Shown: one piece after another, positions 1 to 5,720 of the stretch
How positions within the stretch are numbered: position 1 is the stretch's first letter
Layout of the letters: each line of letters begins with the position of its first letter
Assembly: GCA_002413385.1 (NCBI GenBank)
Contig: DHWW01000014.1
Location: 23,700 to 29,419 of the forward strand
Length of the DNA: 5,720 nucleotides
Direction of reading: 5' to 3'
Source of the DNA: Granulicella sp. UBA5172
Lineage (GTDB): Bacteria; Acidobacteriota; Terriglobia; Terriglobales; Acidobacteriaceae
Notes under the pieces: generated by a model
Seen by the model: the letters and a program-made list of their open reading frames with translations, nothing else
The model's database searches: none
What the model was told of the DNA's origin: nothing
Program-made: the position numbers and the translations under genes

Positions 1-84
1 AAGTATATTCTCGTAGTACACGATAGTGCATCGTTTTGTTCACATCAACCTAAAACAATCATCTTCGCGAGGCCCCAGTTTCCA
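1..84 (+). promoter_or_regulatory. AT-richer leader upstream of the GH20 gene, with candidate operator half-sites
   Basis: This stretch is clearly richer in A and T than the coding DNA that follows, as expected of a promoter region. It contains evenly placed short inverted repeats: TCGT at 11-14, ACGA at 20-23 and TCGT at 31-34. The last two extend to ACGAT/ATCGT around a 5-nt spacer (20-34). A TATATT hexamer lies at 4-9, but its -35 partner would fall outside the window. No convincing sigma-70 pair lies fully inside. GAGG at 69-72 is the only Shine-Dalgarno-like stretch before the start at 85, and its 12-nt spacing is long, so translation initiation looks weakly specified. Regulatory function is inferred from position and symmetry only. 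Confidence 0.3.
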
Positions 85-2298
85 ATGATCTTTCTTTCCC
101 CCTATCTCGGTCGCCGCGTCCCCTCACACCTCACCCGAGCCCTCTCCGCCCTGCTCCTTGCGCTGCTGACGCCGATCCTCCTGTCCTCCGCGCAAACTCC
201 TGCCACCCCGGCTCCCATGCTCTCTCCTCAGCCAAAGGAGCTCCACGCCAGCGAATTCCTGCCCGTCCATTCCGCGACCGTGGTCATTCCCGGCGGCGAT
301 GACGAAGATCTCTTCGCAGCCCAAAATCTCGACACCTCCCTCGCCGCGCGTGGAATCCTGATCGCACCTGCCGCCGGCCCCGTCGATCTCACCGTCACCC
401 TCCTGCGCCAGCAGACCGACGCAGCCAAAGAGCGTCTCGCCGAAGGCCATCTCTCCTTCGACCCCGCCATGCAAGCCGAAGGCTACATCCTTCTCTCCCG
501 TCGTGACCCTCAGGGCCACGCCTTCGTCACCATCATCGCTCAGACGCCTGCCGGAATCTTCTACGGCGTCCAGACCCTCAAGCAGCTGGTCGAACCTCAA
601 GCCGGCATCAACACACTCTGGCTTGCGACCATCCGCGACTGGCCCTCCATGAAGTATCGCGGCCTTCATGACGACCTCTCCCGAGGCCCATTTCCAACCC
701 TCGGCTTCCAGAAGCATCAGCTTGAAGTCTTTGCCTCACGCAAGGTCAACCTCTACTCCCCCTACTTCGAGCACACCCTGCAGTATGCCTTCGACCCTCT
801 GGCCGCGCCCCCCGGCAGCTCCCTCACTCGCGCCGAAGCCCAGCAACTCGTCATCTTCGCGCGTCGCTTACACATCACCATCGTCCCCGAGCAGGAGGCC
901 TTCGGCCATCTCCACCACGTCCTGCAATATGAAAAATACGCCGACCTCGCAGAGACCCCGCATGGCCACGTCCTCGCTCCAGGCCAGCCCGGCTCACTCC
1001 CTCTCATCAAGAGCTGGTTCACCCAGATTGCCACCGACTTTCCCAGCCCCTTCCTCCACATCGGTGCCGATGAAACCTTCGAGCTCGGCACCGGACGCAC
1101 CAAGCCCGACGTCGACAACCGTGGCCTTGGCCCCGTCTACGCCGACTTCCTCACCTCCATCCACACCACCCTCGCGCCCCTCCACCGCCGCCTTCTCTTC
1201 TGGGGAGACATGGCCACCACCGATCCCGACGCCATCCCTCGCCTTCCCAAAGACATGATCGCAATCCCCTGGATCTACGGGCACAAAGACAGCTACGACA
1301 ACGACATTCTCCCCTTCAAAAATGCTGGCCTCGAGACCTGGGTTGCCCCCGGCGATGCCAACTGGAAGCAGGTCTATCCCCTCGAAGCCGTGGCTCTGGA
1401 CAACATCGCCGGCTTTGTCGCCGCTGGCCAGCGCCTCGGCAGCACCGGTGAACTCACCGTCGATTGGAACGACGACGGCGAAGGTCTCTTCAATCAGGAC
1501 TGGTTCGGCATGCTCTTCGGAGCCGCCGCCGGCTGGCAGCCCGGCAGAAGCGACGCCGCAGCCTATCAGGCCACCTTCGGCCATCTCTTCTACGGCGACA
1601 CCACGGGTCGCATCGACGAAGCCCAGAGCGAAATCATCGCCGCCGAAGCCCTCACCGACGTCAGCGACGAAGCCTTCTGGCTCGATCCCTGGAGTCCCGC
1701 TGGCCTCGCCAAAGCCGACAAGCTCCGCCCCAACATTCCCTCCGCACGCCTTCACGCCGAGCGCGCCATCGAACTCATCGAAACCGCACTCGCCACCGAT
1801 CCCACCCTGCGCGAAAAAGACGCTCTCCTCGCCATGGAACTAGGAGCTCGTCGCATCGACTTCATTGGTCTGAAGTTCCAACTCTCCGACGAAATGCGCC
1901 TCATCTACCCGAAGGCCTACGCAATGAAAGACGATCGCACCAAAGACTCCGCGACCAACGATCTGCTCTACTCCATCAGCAGCATGAACGGTCGCTGTCA
2001 GGATCTTCGCGACGGCTACTCCATGCTCAAAAACCTCTACCGCGATAGCTGGCTGGCAGAAAATCGCCCCTATTGGCTCGATAACGTCCTCGTTCGTTAC
2101 GACCTCCAAATCCAGAAATGGCAGCAGCGCGGCGACGCCATCGACACCATCGTTAACACCTGGCACACCACCAAAACGCTCCCCACCGCAGCCCAGGCCG
2201 GCATTCCTTCCCCGCCGCCAGCCCCACACCCTAAGCCAGAACCACCTCAATCCCTCGCGCCGTCAGCTCGTCATGAATCTCCTTCGGCAGCTCCCTGA
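85..2298 (+). CDS. Secreted glycoside hydrolase family 20 (beta-N-acetylhexosaminidase-like) protein
   Basis: This 737-residue protein probably removes terminal N-acetylhexosamine from glycans outside the cytoplasm. A hydrophobic segment at about residues 19-36 (LLLALLTPILLSSA) looks like a signal peptide, cut near A36. Residues about 46-185 resemble the GH20 N-terminal domain. The catalytic barrel starts near 190 (YRGLHDDLSR, R200 being the likely sugar-binding Arg). It carries the catalytic Asp-Glu pair in HIGADETFELG (D329, E330), which is the main evidence for the family. FWGDM (372-376) and DWNDDGE (460-466) are likely pocket segments. A helical region follows, and the end (about 705-730) is a proline-rich tail. 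The usual HWHL-type and PGH motifs are altered, so this is a divergent subgroup and its substrate is uncertain. The upstream frame is open to the window edge but has no ATG, GTG or TTG. The start at 85 places the signal peptide correctly. The SIS gene follows after 61 bp, probably co-transcribed. Confidence 0.85.
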   Translation: MIFLSPYLGRRVPSHLTRALSALLLALLTPILLSSAQTPATPAPMLSPQPKELHASEFLPVHSATVVIPGGDDEDLFAAQNLDTSLAARGILIAPAAGPVDLTVTLLRQQTDAAKERLAEGHLSFDPAMQAEGYILLSRRDPQGHAFVTIIAQTPAGIFYGVQTLKQLVEPQAGINTLWLATIRDWPSMKYRGLHDDLSRGPFPTLGFQKHQLEVFASRKVNLYSPYFEHTLQYAFDPLAAPPGSSLTRAEAQQLVIFARRLHITIVPEQEAFGHLHHVLQYEKYADLAETPHGHVLAPGQPGSLPLIKSWFTQIATDFPSPFLHIGADETFELGTGRTKPDVDNRGLGPVYADFLTSIHTTLAPLHRRLLFWGDMATTDPDAIPRLPKDMIAIPWIYGHKDSYDNDILPFKNAGLETWVAPGDANWKQVYPLEAVALDNIAGFVAAGQRLGSTGELTVDWNDDGEGLFNQDWFGMLFGAAAGWQPGRSDAAAYQATFGHLFYGDTTGRIDEAQSEIIAAEALTDVSDEAFWLDPWSPAGLAKADKLRPNIPSARLHAERAIELIETALATDPTLREKDALLAMELGARRIDFIGLKFQLSDEMRLIYPKAYAMKDDRTKDSATNDLLYSISSMNGRCQDLRDGYSMLKNLYRDSWLAENRPYWLDNVLVRYDLQIQKWQQRGDAIDTIVNTWHTTKTLPTAAQAGIPSPPPAPHPKPEPPQSLAPSARHESPSAAP

Positions 2299-2312
2299 AA
2301 CGCACCCTATTC

Positions 2313-2337
2313 TGATCGCATTAAGCTAATTCGATCA
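2313..2337. repeat. Imperfect 25 bp inverted repeat between the GH20 and SIS genes (operator candidate)
   Basis: The element reads TGATCG-c-ATTA-agc-TAAT-t-CGATCA. It is symmetric about base 2325, with 10 of 12 arm positions complementary. It lies 15 bp after the GH20 stop codon and 10 bp before the Shine-Dalgarno sequence of the SIS gene. It is not GC-rich and no T run follows, so it does not look like a terminator. Its size and position suit a dimeric repressor or activator site, or a small hairpin in the mRNA. I cannot match it to a named regulator's consensus. Function is inference. Confidence 0.4.
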
Positions 2338-2347
2338 CTTCACTAAA

Positions 2348-2352
2348 AGGAG
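2348..2352 (+). promoter_or_regulatory. Strong Shine-Dalgarno sequence for the SIS gene
   Basis: AGGAG, within AAAAGGAGA, sits 7 nt before the ATG at 2360. This fixes the start of the SIS protein there. It shows that the real 5' end of the gene is in the frame upstream of the frameshift, not at the later in-frame GTG at 2586. Confidence 0.85.
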
Positions 2353-2359
2353 ACTGCTC

Positions 2360-3497
2360 ATGCCAGAGCCACAATCCCCCGCCCCCTACGCCCACTGGAT
2401 GCTCCGCGAAATCTACGAGCAACCAGCCACCCTGGCGGCAACCATCAAACGCTATCTCGATGACGATGACTTCAGCATCGAATATTGCGCTCCCATCCTC
2501 GCCTGGCTCCAGGGCGTCCAAAGCAGAATGTTGATCGCCGCCAGCGGCTTCCAGCCGTCACGCAGGCCTTCTCGCCGAGCTCATCGTGGAAGACCTCAGC
2601 GGCATCGCTGTCGACGTCGAATATGCCAGCGAGTATTGCTGCCGCTCAGAACATTCGCTCGCCAACGTCGCCGTGATCGTCGTCTCACAATCCGGAGAAA
2701 CGGTAGACACGCTCGCAGCCTTGCACAAGGCCAATCTCGCCGGCCACCAGACCCTCGCCATCACCAACGTGGACGACTCCACCATGGATCGCAGCGCCAC
2801 CATCTCCTTCTCCACCGTCGCCGGCATCGAACGCGCCATCCCCGCCACCAAGAGCTTCACCGCCCAACTCCTGAATCTCTACCTCTTCGCGTTGATGTGT
2901 GCCTTGGTTCGAGGGACCCTCGACGCCTCCGGACTCAAGCTCCGCCTCTCCGAAGTACTCAAGCTACCCAGCCAGATCCGATCTCAGCTAAAGAGCTGGG
3001 ATAGTGCCATGCACCAGATTGCCCACCACTATCGCCACGCGAAAAACTTCCTCTATCTCGGCCGCGGCATTCACTATGCCATCGCTCGCGAGGGAGCGCT
3101 CAAACTCAAAGAGTCCGCCTACCTCTACGCCGAGGGCTATCCCAGCGGCGAACTCAAGCACGGCCCCAACGCTCTCGTTGCCAAGGGGTCGCCCCTCGTC
3201 ATGCTCGCCACCGTCGACCGCTCCGATCCCGACTCCGTGCAGCGCTACGAAAAAGTTGTCCACCTCATGCAAGACATGCGCCGCCAACACGCCAGCATTC
3301 TCGCCATCGCGAATGTTGGCGACACAACCATCGCTGACCTCGCCGACCACACCGTCTTCGTAGCAGAAATGCGCGAACCCCTCCTCGCAATCTGCGAAGT
3401 CATCCCCCTGCAACTCCTCTCCTATTGGATGGCGATCAACAATGGAATCGACGTGGACAATCCACGCAACTTGACCAAGTCCGTGCTGGCGGAGTAA
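2360..3497 (+). pseudogene. GlmS-type double-SIS sugar-phosphate deaminase/isomerase (NagB-II/AgaS-like), frameshifted
   Basis: Two SIS domains closely follow the isomerase half of glucosamine-6-phosphate synthase, but there is no N-terminal glutaminase domain. That is the layout of NagB-II, which converts glucosamine-6-phosphate to fructose-6-phosphate and ammonia in the cytoplasm. One extra T at 2549-2550 breaks the gene. Frame 1 gives 63 good residues and then an Arg-rich false tail to 3004; the rest continues in the next frame from about 2550. Corrected, it is 378 residues. SIS1 carries ASGSSRHAG (60-68) and SQSGET (109-114). SIS2 carries LGRGIHY (233-239), ALKLKE (K248, E251), GELKHGP (H267) and the C-terminal PRNLTKSV (K373). 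These match E. coli GlmS K485, E488, H504 and K603. The GH20 gene just upstream favours an amino-sugar role. AgaS (galactosamine-6-phosphate) or another SIS aldose/ketose enzyme remains possible. The family assignment is firm; the exact substrate is inferred. Confidence 0.88.
2549..2550 (+). other. Frameshift site: one extra T in the SIS gene
   Basis: Reading GCC GCC AGC GGC and then skipping one T gives TCC AGC CGT CAC GCA GGC, that is AASG-SSRHAG. This is the expected phosphosugar-binding loop of SIS1. Without the skip, the frame becomes an Arg/Pro-rich sequence typical of an out-of-frame reading. In the other direction, the downstream frame is closed by a TGA at 2532-2534. The crossover is therefore confined to 2535 to about 2550, and sequence sense places it at the TT. 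Confidence 0.85.
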
Positions 3498-3572
3498 CTC
3501 ATCCAATGCCTTTCTTTCTAGCGCATCGACGCCCACTCCGCCGCAGCCATCTGCGCACCCGGACACACCAGC

Positions 3573-3606
3573 AAAAGCGGTAGTGCAGACCTCCTGCACT
3601 ACCGCT
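3573..3606 (-). terminator. Rho-independent terminator of the araB-araD-galM block
   Basis: Bases 3576-3588 (AGCGGTAGTGCAG) and 3594-3606 (CTGCACTACCGCT) form a perfect 13 bp stem with a 5-nt loop. Read on the minus strand, the stem runs straight into a short T run (the AAAA at 3573-3576 on the plus strand). It lies 26 bp past the aldose epimerase stop codon, a classic terminator layout. On the plus strand the stem is followed by CGCACCTCC with no T run. It may still slow transcription arriving from the SIS gene, but intrinsic termination in that direction looks weak. Confidence 0.85.
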
Positions 3607-3631
3607 CGCACCTCCTGATTCCCTACCTCCG

Positions 3632-4739
3632 TTACGGCTTCACACCGAACGTAAACACTGTCTCGGAGTGCATCGTCTGCCCCGGTTTCAGCAGCGTCGA
3701 TGGAAACTTCGGTTCATTGGGCGAATCCGGAAAGTGCTGCGTCTCCAGACAGAATCCAGCATACTTTTGATAGGTCACGCCATACTTCCCGGTCTTCGTT
3801 CCATCCAGAAAATTCCCTGAATAGAACTGCACACCCGGCTGTGTCGTCGTCTCCGTCAGCGTGCGTCCGCTCGTCGGATCGAACGCCTTGGCCGCCACAT
3901 GCAACCCTTCGCCAGCATCGTTCAGCACCCAGTTATGGTCGTACCCGCTTCCAATCTTCAACTGCTCATTCGGATCATGGAAGCGCCGCGCCAATCGGAG
4001 TCGGCTTGCGAAAATCAAACGGAGTTCCCGCCACCGGAGCCAGCACTCCCGTAGGAATCTGCGTCGCATTCACCGGCGTATAACGATCCGCTGGGATCAT
4101 CAACACCGTCCCCAGAATGTTGCCCTTCCCATTTCCTGCCAGGTTGAAGTAGCTGTGATTCGTCAGGTTCACCACCGTCGGCTTGGTCGTGGTCGCGCTG
4201 TAATTGATATGCAGCGACTTGCCCACCACCGTATAGCGCACATGCACCGTAAGAGTCCCCGGAAATCCCATGTCCCCATCCGGACTCACCAGCGACATCT
4301 CCACGCCATCCGGAATCTCCTTACCGGTCCACACCTTCGAGCTATAGCCCGCCGGTCCTCCATGCAGTGCGTTGCCGTTGTTATTCAGGGGCACATGGTA
4401 CGTCTTGCCATCGATTGAAAACGTGCCCTTCGCAATGCGATTCCCATACCGGCCCACAATCGATCCAAAATATGTAGTGGTATCGCCCTCGTACCCGGCG
4501 ACGTTGTCATAGCCAAGCACCACATCCGCCTTCTTGCCATTCTTGTCCGGCGCCTCAATGCTCACCACGCGAGCACCAAACGTAGTAATCCGCACCGTCA
4601 GGTCCGCATCGCTGACAGTAAAGATCTCCACTGCCTTGCCCTCTGCGGTCTTGCCCCACGACGCCTTACTCACGCTTGCCTGCGCCAGCGAACTCATCAG
4701 CAGAACTGCCGTCCCTACCATCGCATACTTGAACTTCAT
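3632..4739 (-). pseudogene. galM: Exported aldose 1-epimerase (mutarotase), frameshifted
   Basis: Aldose 1-epimerase interconverts the alpha and beta anomers of free sugars such as galactose, glucose or arabinose. The start is ATG at 4739, with AAAGGAG 5 nt upstream; an earlier in-frame start at 4769 lacks this support. Residues 1-21 (MKFKYAMVGTAVLLMSSLAQA) form a signal peptide with an AQA cleavage site, so the enzyme should act in the periplasm. An extra base at 3986-3987 sends frame 1 to a TGA at 3975-3977 after IGAALP. The C-terminal 117 residues are in the next frame. Corrected length is 368 residues, normal for the family. Expected active-site residues are all present: GNRI (R101), NALHGG (H126), NLTNHSYFNL (H195), GYDHN (D267) and CLETQ (E332), equivalent to R71, H96, H170, D243 and E304 of the Lactococcus enzyme. 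As written, the 5' fragment lacks D267 and E332 and would be inactive. It follows araD after 64 bp, implying a role in arabinose use. Confidence 0.92.
3986..3987 (-). other. Frameshift site: one extra C (plus strand) in the aldose epimerase gene
   Basis: On the minus strand, ATT GGC GCG followed by a skipped G gives CGC TTC CAT GAT CCG AAT GAG CAG. This reads IGARFHDPNEQ, joining FDFRKPTP directly to the GYDHNWVLN segment as in intact family members. Unskipped, the frame ends at a TGA within 6 bases of CTTCCA. The surrounding GCGCCGCGCC is an alternating G/C stretch, an easy place for a slip or a base-calling error. Confidence 0.85.
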
Positions 4740-4744
4740 CGCTT

Positions 4745-4751
4745 CTCCTTT
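4745..4751 (-). promoter_or_regulatory. Shine-Dalgarno sequence deciding the aldose epimerase start
   Basis: On the minus strand AAAGGAG ends 5 nt before ATG at 4739. This selects the 4739 start and gives a well-formed signal peptide directly at the N-terminus. The earlier in-frame start at 4769 would add ten hydrophilic residues (MSGRGSKGEA) ahead of it. Confidence 0.8.
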
Positions 4752-4803
4752 AGAACCTCTACCACTCAACTCAACATCGCCAAACGATTCTTAACCACGC
4801 GCA

Positions 4804-5514
4804 TCACCCTTGTCCATACGTAGCCTTCGCTCCATGCTTCCTCTGGTAGTGGCGATCCAGCAAAGCCTGCGAAACCTCCACCGCACTCGCCTTCAGCGTC
4901 AGCGTCCGATACGCCATCTTCGCCACAGCCTCCAGCACCACCGCATTGTGCGCCGCATCCGCCGCATTCTTGCCCCAGACAAACGGAGCATGTCCAGCCA
5001 CTAAACAAGCGGGCACGGCCATCGGATCGATCGCCGGCTCACTGTTGGCTCCATCGAACCGCGCCACAATCGCCAGCCCCGTCTCATGCACATACCGCCC
5101 CTCTATCGCAGCATCACTCAGCGGAGCCGTCACCGGCACAGGCCCATGAAAATAATCCGCATGAGTCGTTCCAAACGCCGGAATCGACATCCCCGCCTGC
5201 GCAAAGCTCGTTGCAAACTCCGAGTGCGTATGCACCACCGCACCGATTCCCTTAAACTCCCGATACAGCAGCGTATGCGTATCCACGTCCGAAGACGGCC
5301 TCAGCGTTCCCTCAACGATCTTTCCGTCAAGGTCCGTCACCACCATATCTTCCGGCTTCAGCACGTCGTAATCCACGCCCGAAGGCTTGATCACCACCAG
5401 CCCCTGCTCCCGGTCCACACCCGAAGCATTGCCAAACGTATACAGCACCAGGCCCTTCCGCACCAACTCCAGGTTGGCCTCCAGCACCTCTTCCCGCAAT
5501 CTCTTCAGCAACAT
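4804..5514 (-). CDS. araD: L-ribulose-5-phosphate 4-epimerase
   Basis: This class II aldolase-fold enzyme converts L-ribulose-5-phosphate to D-xylulose-5-phosphate, the last step of cytoplasmic L-arabinose breakdown before the pentose phosphate pathway. The start is taken as ATG at 5514, because GAGGTG lies 5 nt upstream at 5520-5525. A TTG at 5532 would add six residues and has no such support. The protein is 236 residues, against 231 in E. coli AraD. Visible family marks are GNASGVD (29-35), KPSG (43-46), SSDVDTH (D76), the zinc-binding HTHS (H95, H97), THADYFHG (D120), GHAPFVWG (H175, third zinc ligand) and the C-terminal RKHGAKATYGQG (Y233). All align with E. coli residues D76, H95, H97, D120, H171 and Y229. 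The ribulokinase end 68 bp upstream supports AraD over the ascorbate-pathway paralogues UlaF or SgbE. The reading frame is intact. Confidence 0.96.
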   Translation of the reverse strand: MLLKRLREEVLEANLELVRKGLVLYTFGNASGVDREQGLVVIKPSGVDYDVLKPEDMVVTDLDGKIVEGTLRPSSDVDTHTLLYREFKGIGAVVHTHSEFATSFAQAGMSIPAFGTTHADYFHGPVPVTAPLSDAAIEGRYVHETGLAIVARFDGANSEPAIDPMAVPACLVAGHAPFVWGKNAADAAHNAVVLEAVAKMAYRTLTLKASAVEVSQALLDRHYQRKHGAKATYGQG

Positions 5515-5519
5515 CGCAA

Positions 5520-5525
5520 CACCTC
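5520..5525 (-). promoter_or_regulatory. araD: Shine-Dalgarno sequence deciding the araD start
   Basis: GAGGTG on the minus strand ends 5 nt before the ATG at 5514. It overlaps the region that the alternative TTG start at 5532 would translate, which argues that the ATG is used. Confidence 0.7.
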
Positions 5526-5582
5526 GATTCAATCTTTATTCTCGTCTATCGTCCCATCATTTCCGCAGCGAATCTACCCGGC

Positions 5583-5720
5583 CTACTCCGTTCTCACAGC
5601 CGCCGCAATTCGCCGTAGCTCCGGAAGCACATCTCCCATCGCAGCCGGCTCGCTTCCGCGCAAGCCAAACGCAAAGTAAACCTTGCGATACAGCGCAAAC
5701 AACTCGTTGTACCGAGCCAC
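5583..5720 (-). CDS. araB: Probable ribulokinase, C-terminal end only (partial)
   Basis: Only the last 45 residues are in the window; the gene enters from beyond base 5720 and ends at TAG (5583-5585). The segment RYNELFALYRKVYFAFG resembles the conserved C-terminal helix of L-ribulokinases of the FGGY kinase family, which phosphorylate L-ribulose to L-ribulose-5-phosphate using ATP. A charged, alanine-rich helix (PELRRIAAAVRTE) closes the protein. No catalytic motif lies within the visible part, so the call rests on this C-terminal pattern. It also rests on the position 68 bp upstream of araD, whose substrate AraB would make. Another FGGY-type sugar kinase is possible. Confidence 0.75.
   Translation of the reverse strand: MARYNELFALYRKVYFAFGLRGSEPAAMGDVLPELRRIAAAVRTE

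Noticed and set aside
36..65. TTGTTC (36-41) as a -35 box with a -10 near 59-65
   Set aside because: The candidate -10 sequences match the consensus poorly, so no promoter was called.
994..1755. 253-codon minus-strand open frame inside the GH20 gene, plus similar long frames at 124-717 and 1840-2250
   Set aside because: They lie antisense to a well-supported gene. Their Gly/Glu/Val-rich composition is the expected mirror of the GH20 gene's codon bias, and no family features were seen.
1464..2048. Arg/Ser-rich 194-codon plus-strand frame overlapping the GH20 gene
   Set aside because: Its very high Arg and Ser content is typical of an out-of-frame reading of GC-rich coding DNA. It has no domain.
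2190..2298. Possible third frameshift at the proline-rich end of the GH20 protein
   Set aside because: The alternative frame (ending near 2325) shows no recognisable family sequence, and the main frame is clean through the end of the folded region. Variable Pro-rich tails are common in exported enzymes.
2553..3004. Arg-rich C-terminal extension of the first SIS frame as a genuine protein end
   Set aside because: The conserved SIS sequence continues in the neighbouring frame across the same bases, so the tail is a frameshift artefact.
3523..3556. GCGCA...TGCGC inverted pair as a second terminator for the SIS gene
   Set aside because: The arms are only 5 bp around a loop of more than 20 nt, with no T run. 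It is not distinguishable from chance in GC-rich DNA.
5086..5679. 197-codon plus-strand frame opposite araD and araB
   Set aside because: It is antisense to strong AraD and AraB matches, is His/Arg-rich with no recognisable motif, and has no supporting ribosome binding site.

Overview
This 5.7 kb, GC-rich window (rich in C- or G-ending codons) looks like a carbohydrate-utilisation locus from a saprophytic bacterium. Acidobacteriota (Terriglobia) is my best guess from the protein flavour and gene arrangement; this is an impression and was not tested. Five protein-coding loci are supported, in two converging blocks. No RNA gene, CRISPR array, insertion sequence or phage feature was seen.

Right-pointing block (1-3497). 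An AT-richer leader (1-84) precedes a secreted, divergent GH20 beta-N-acetylhexosaminidase-like protein (85-2298). After a 61 bp gap holding an imperfect 25 bp inverted repeat and a strong Shine-Dalgarno sequence comes a GlmS-type double-SIS sugar-phosphate isomerase/deaminase without a glutaminase domain (2360-3497). The likely logic is amino-sugar use: the GH20 enzyme releases N-acetylhexosamine outside the cytoplasm, and the SIS protein (most like NagB-II) turns glucosamine-6-phosphate into fructose-6-phosphate inside.

Left-pointing block (5720-3632). In transcription order this holds the 3' end of a probable ribulokinase gene (araB), L-ribulose-5-phosphate 4-epimerase (araD), and an exported aldose 1-epimerase (galM family). 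This is an L-arabinose catabolic operon whose mutarotase carries a signal peptide. A perfect 13 bp hairpin with a short T run (3573-3606) ends this block in the 134 bp gap between the convergent genes.

The main anomaly is that two of the four complete genes (the SIS protein and the aldose epimerase) are each broken by one extra base, at 2549-2550 and 3986-3987. Removing that base restores full-length proteins of normal size with every expected catalytic residue. Two clean single-base insertions in otherwise pristine genes point to sequence error or very recent mutation rather than old decay. I found no convincing new biological system. The points most worth checking are the frameshifts, the intergenic inverted repeat and the unusual GH20 active-site motifs.
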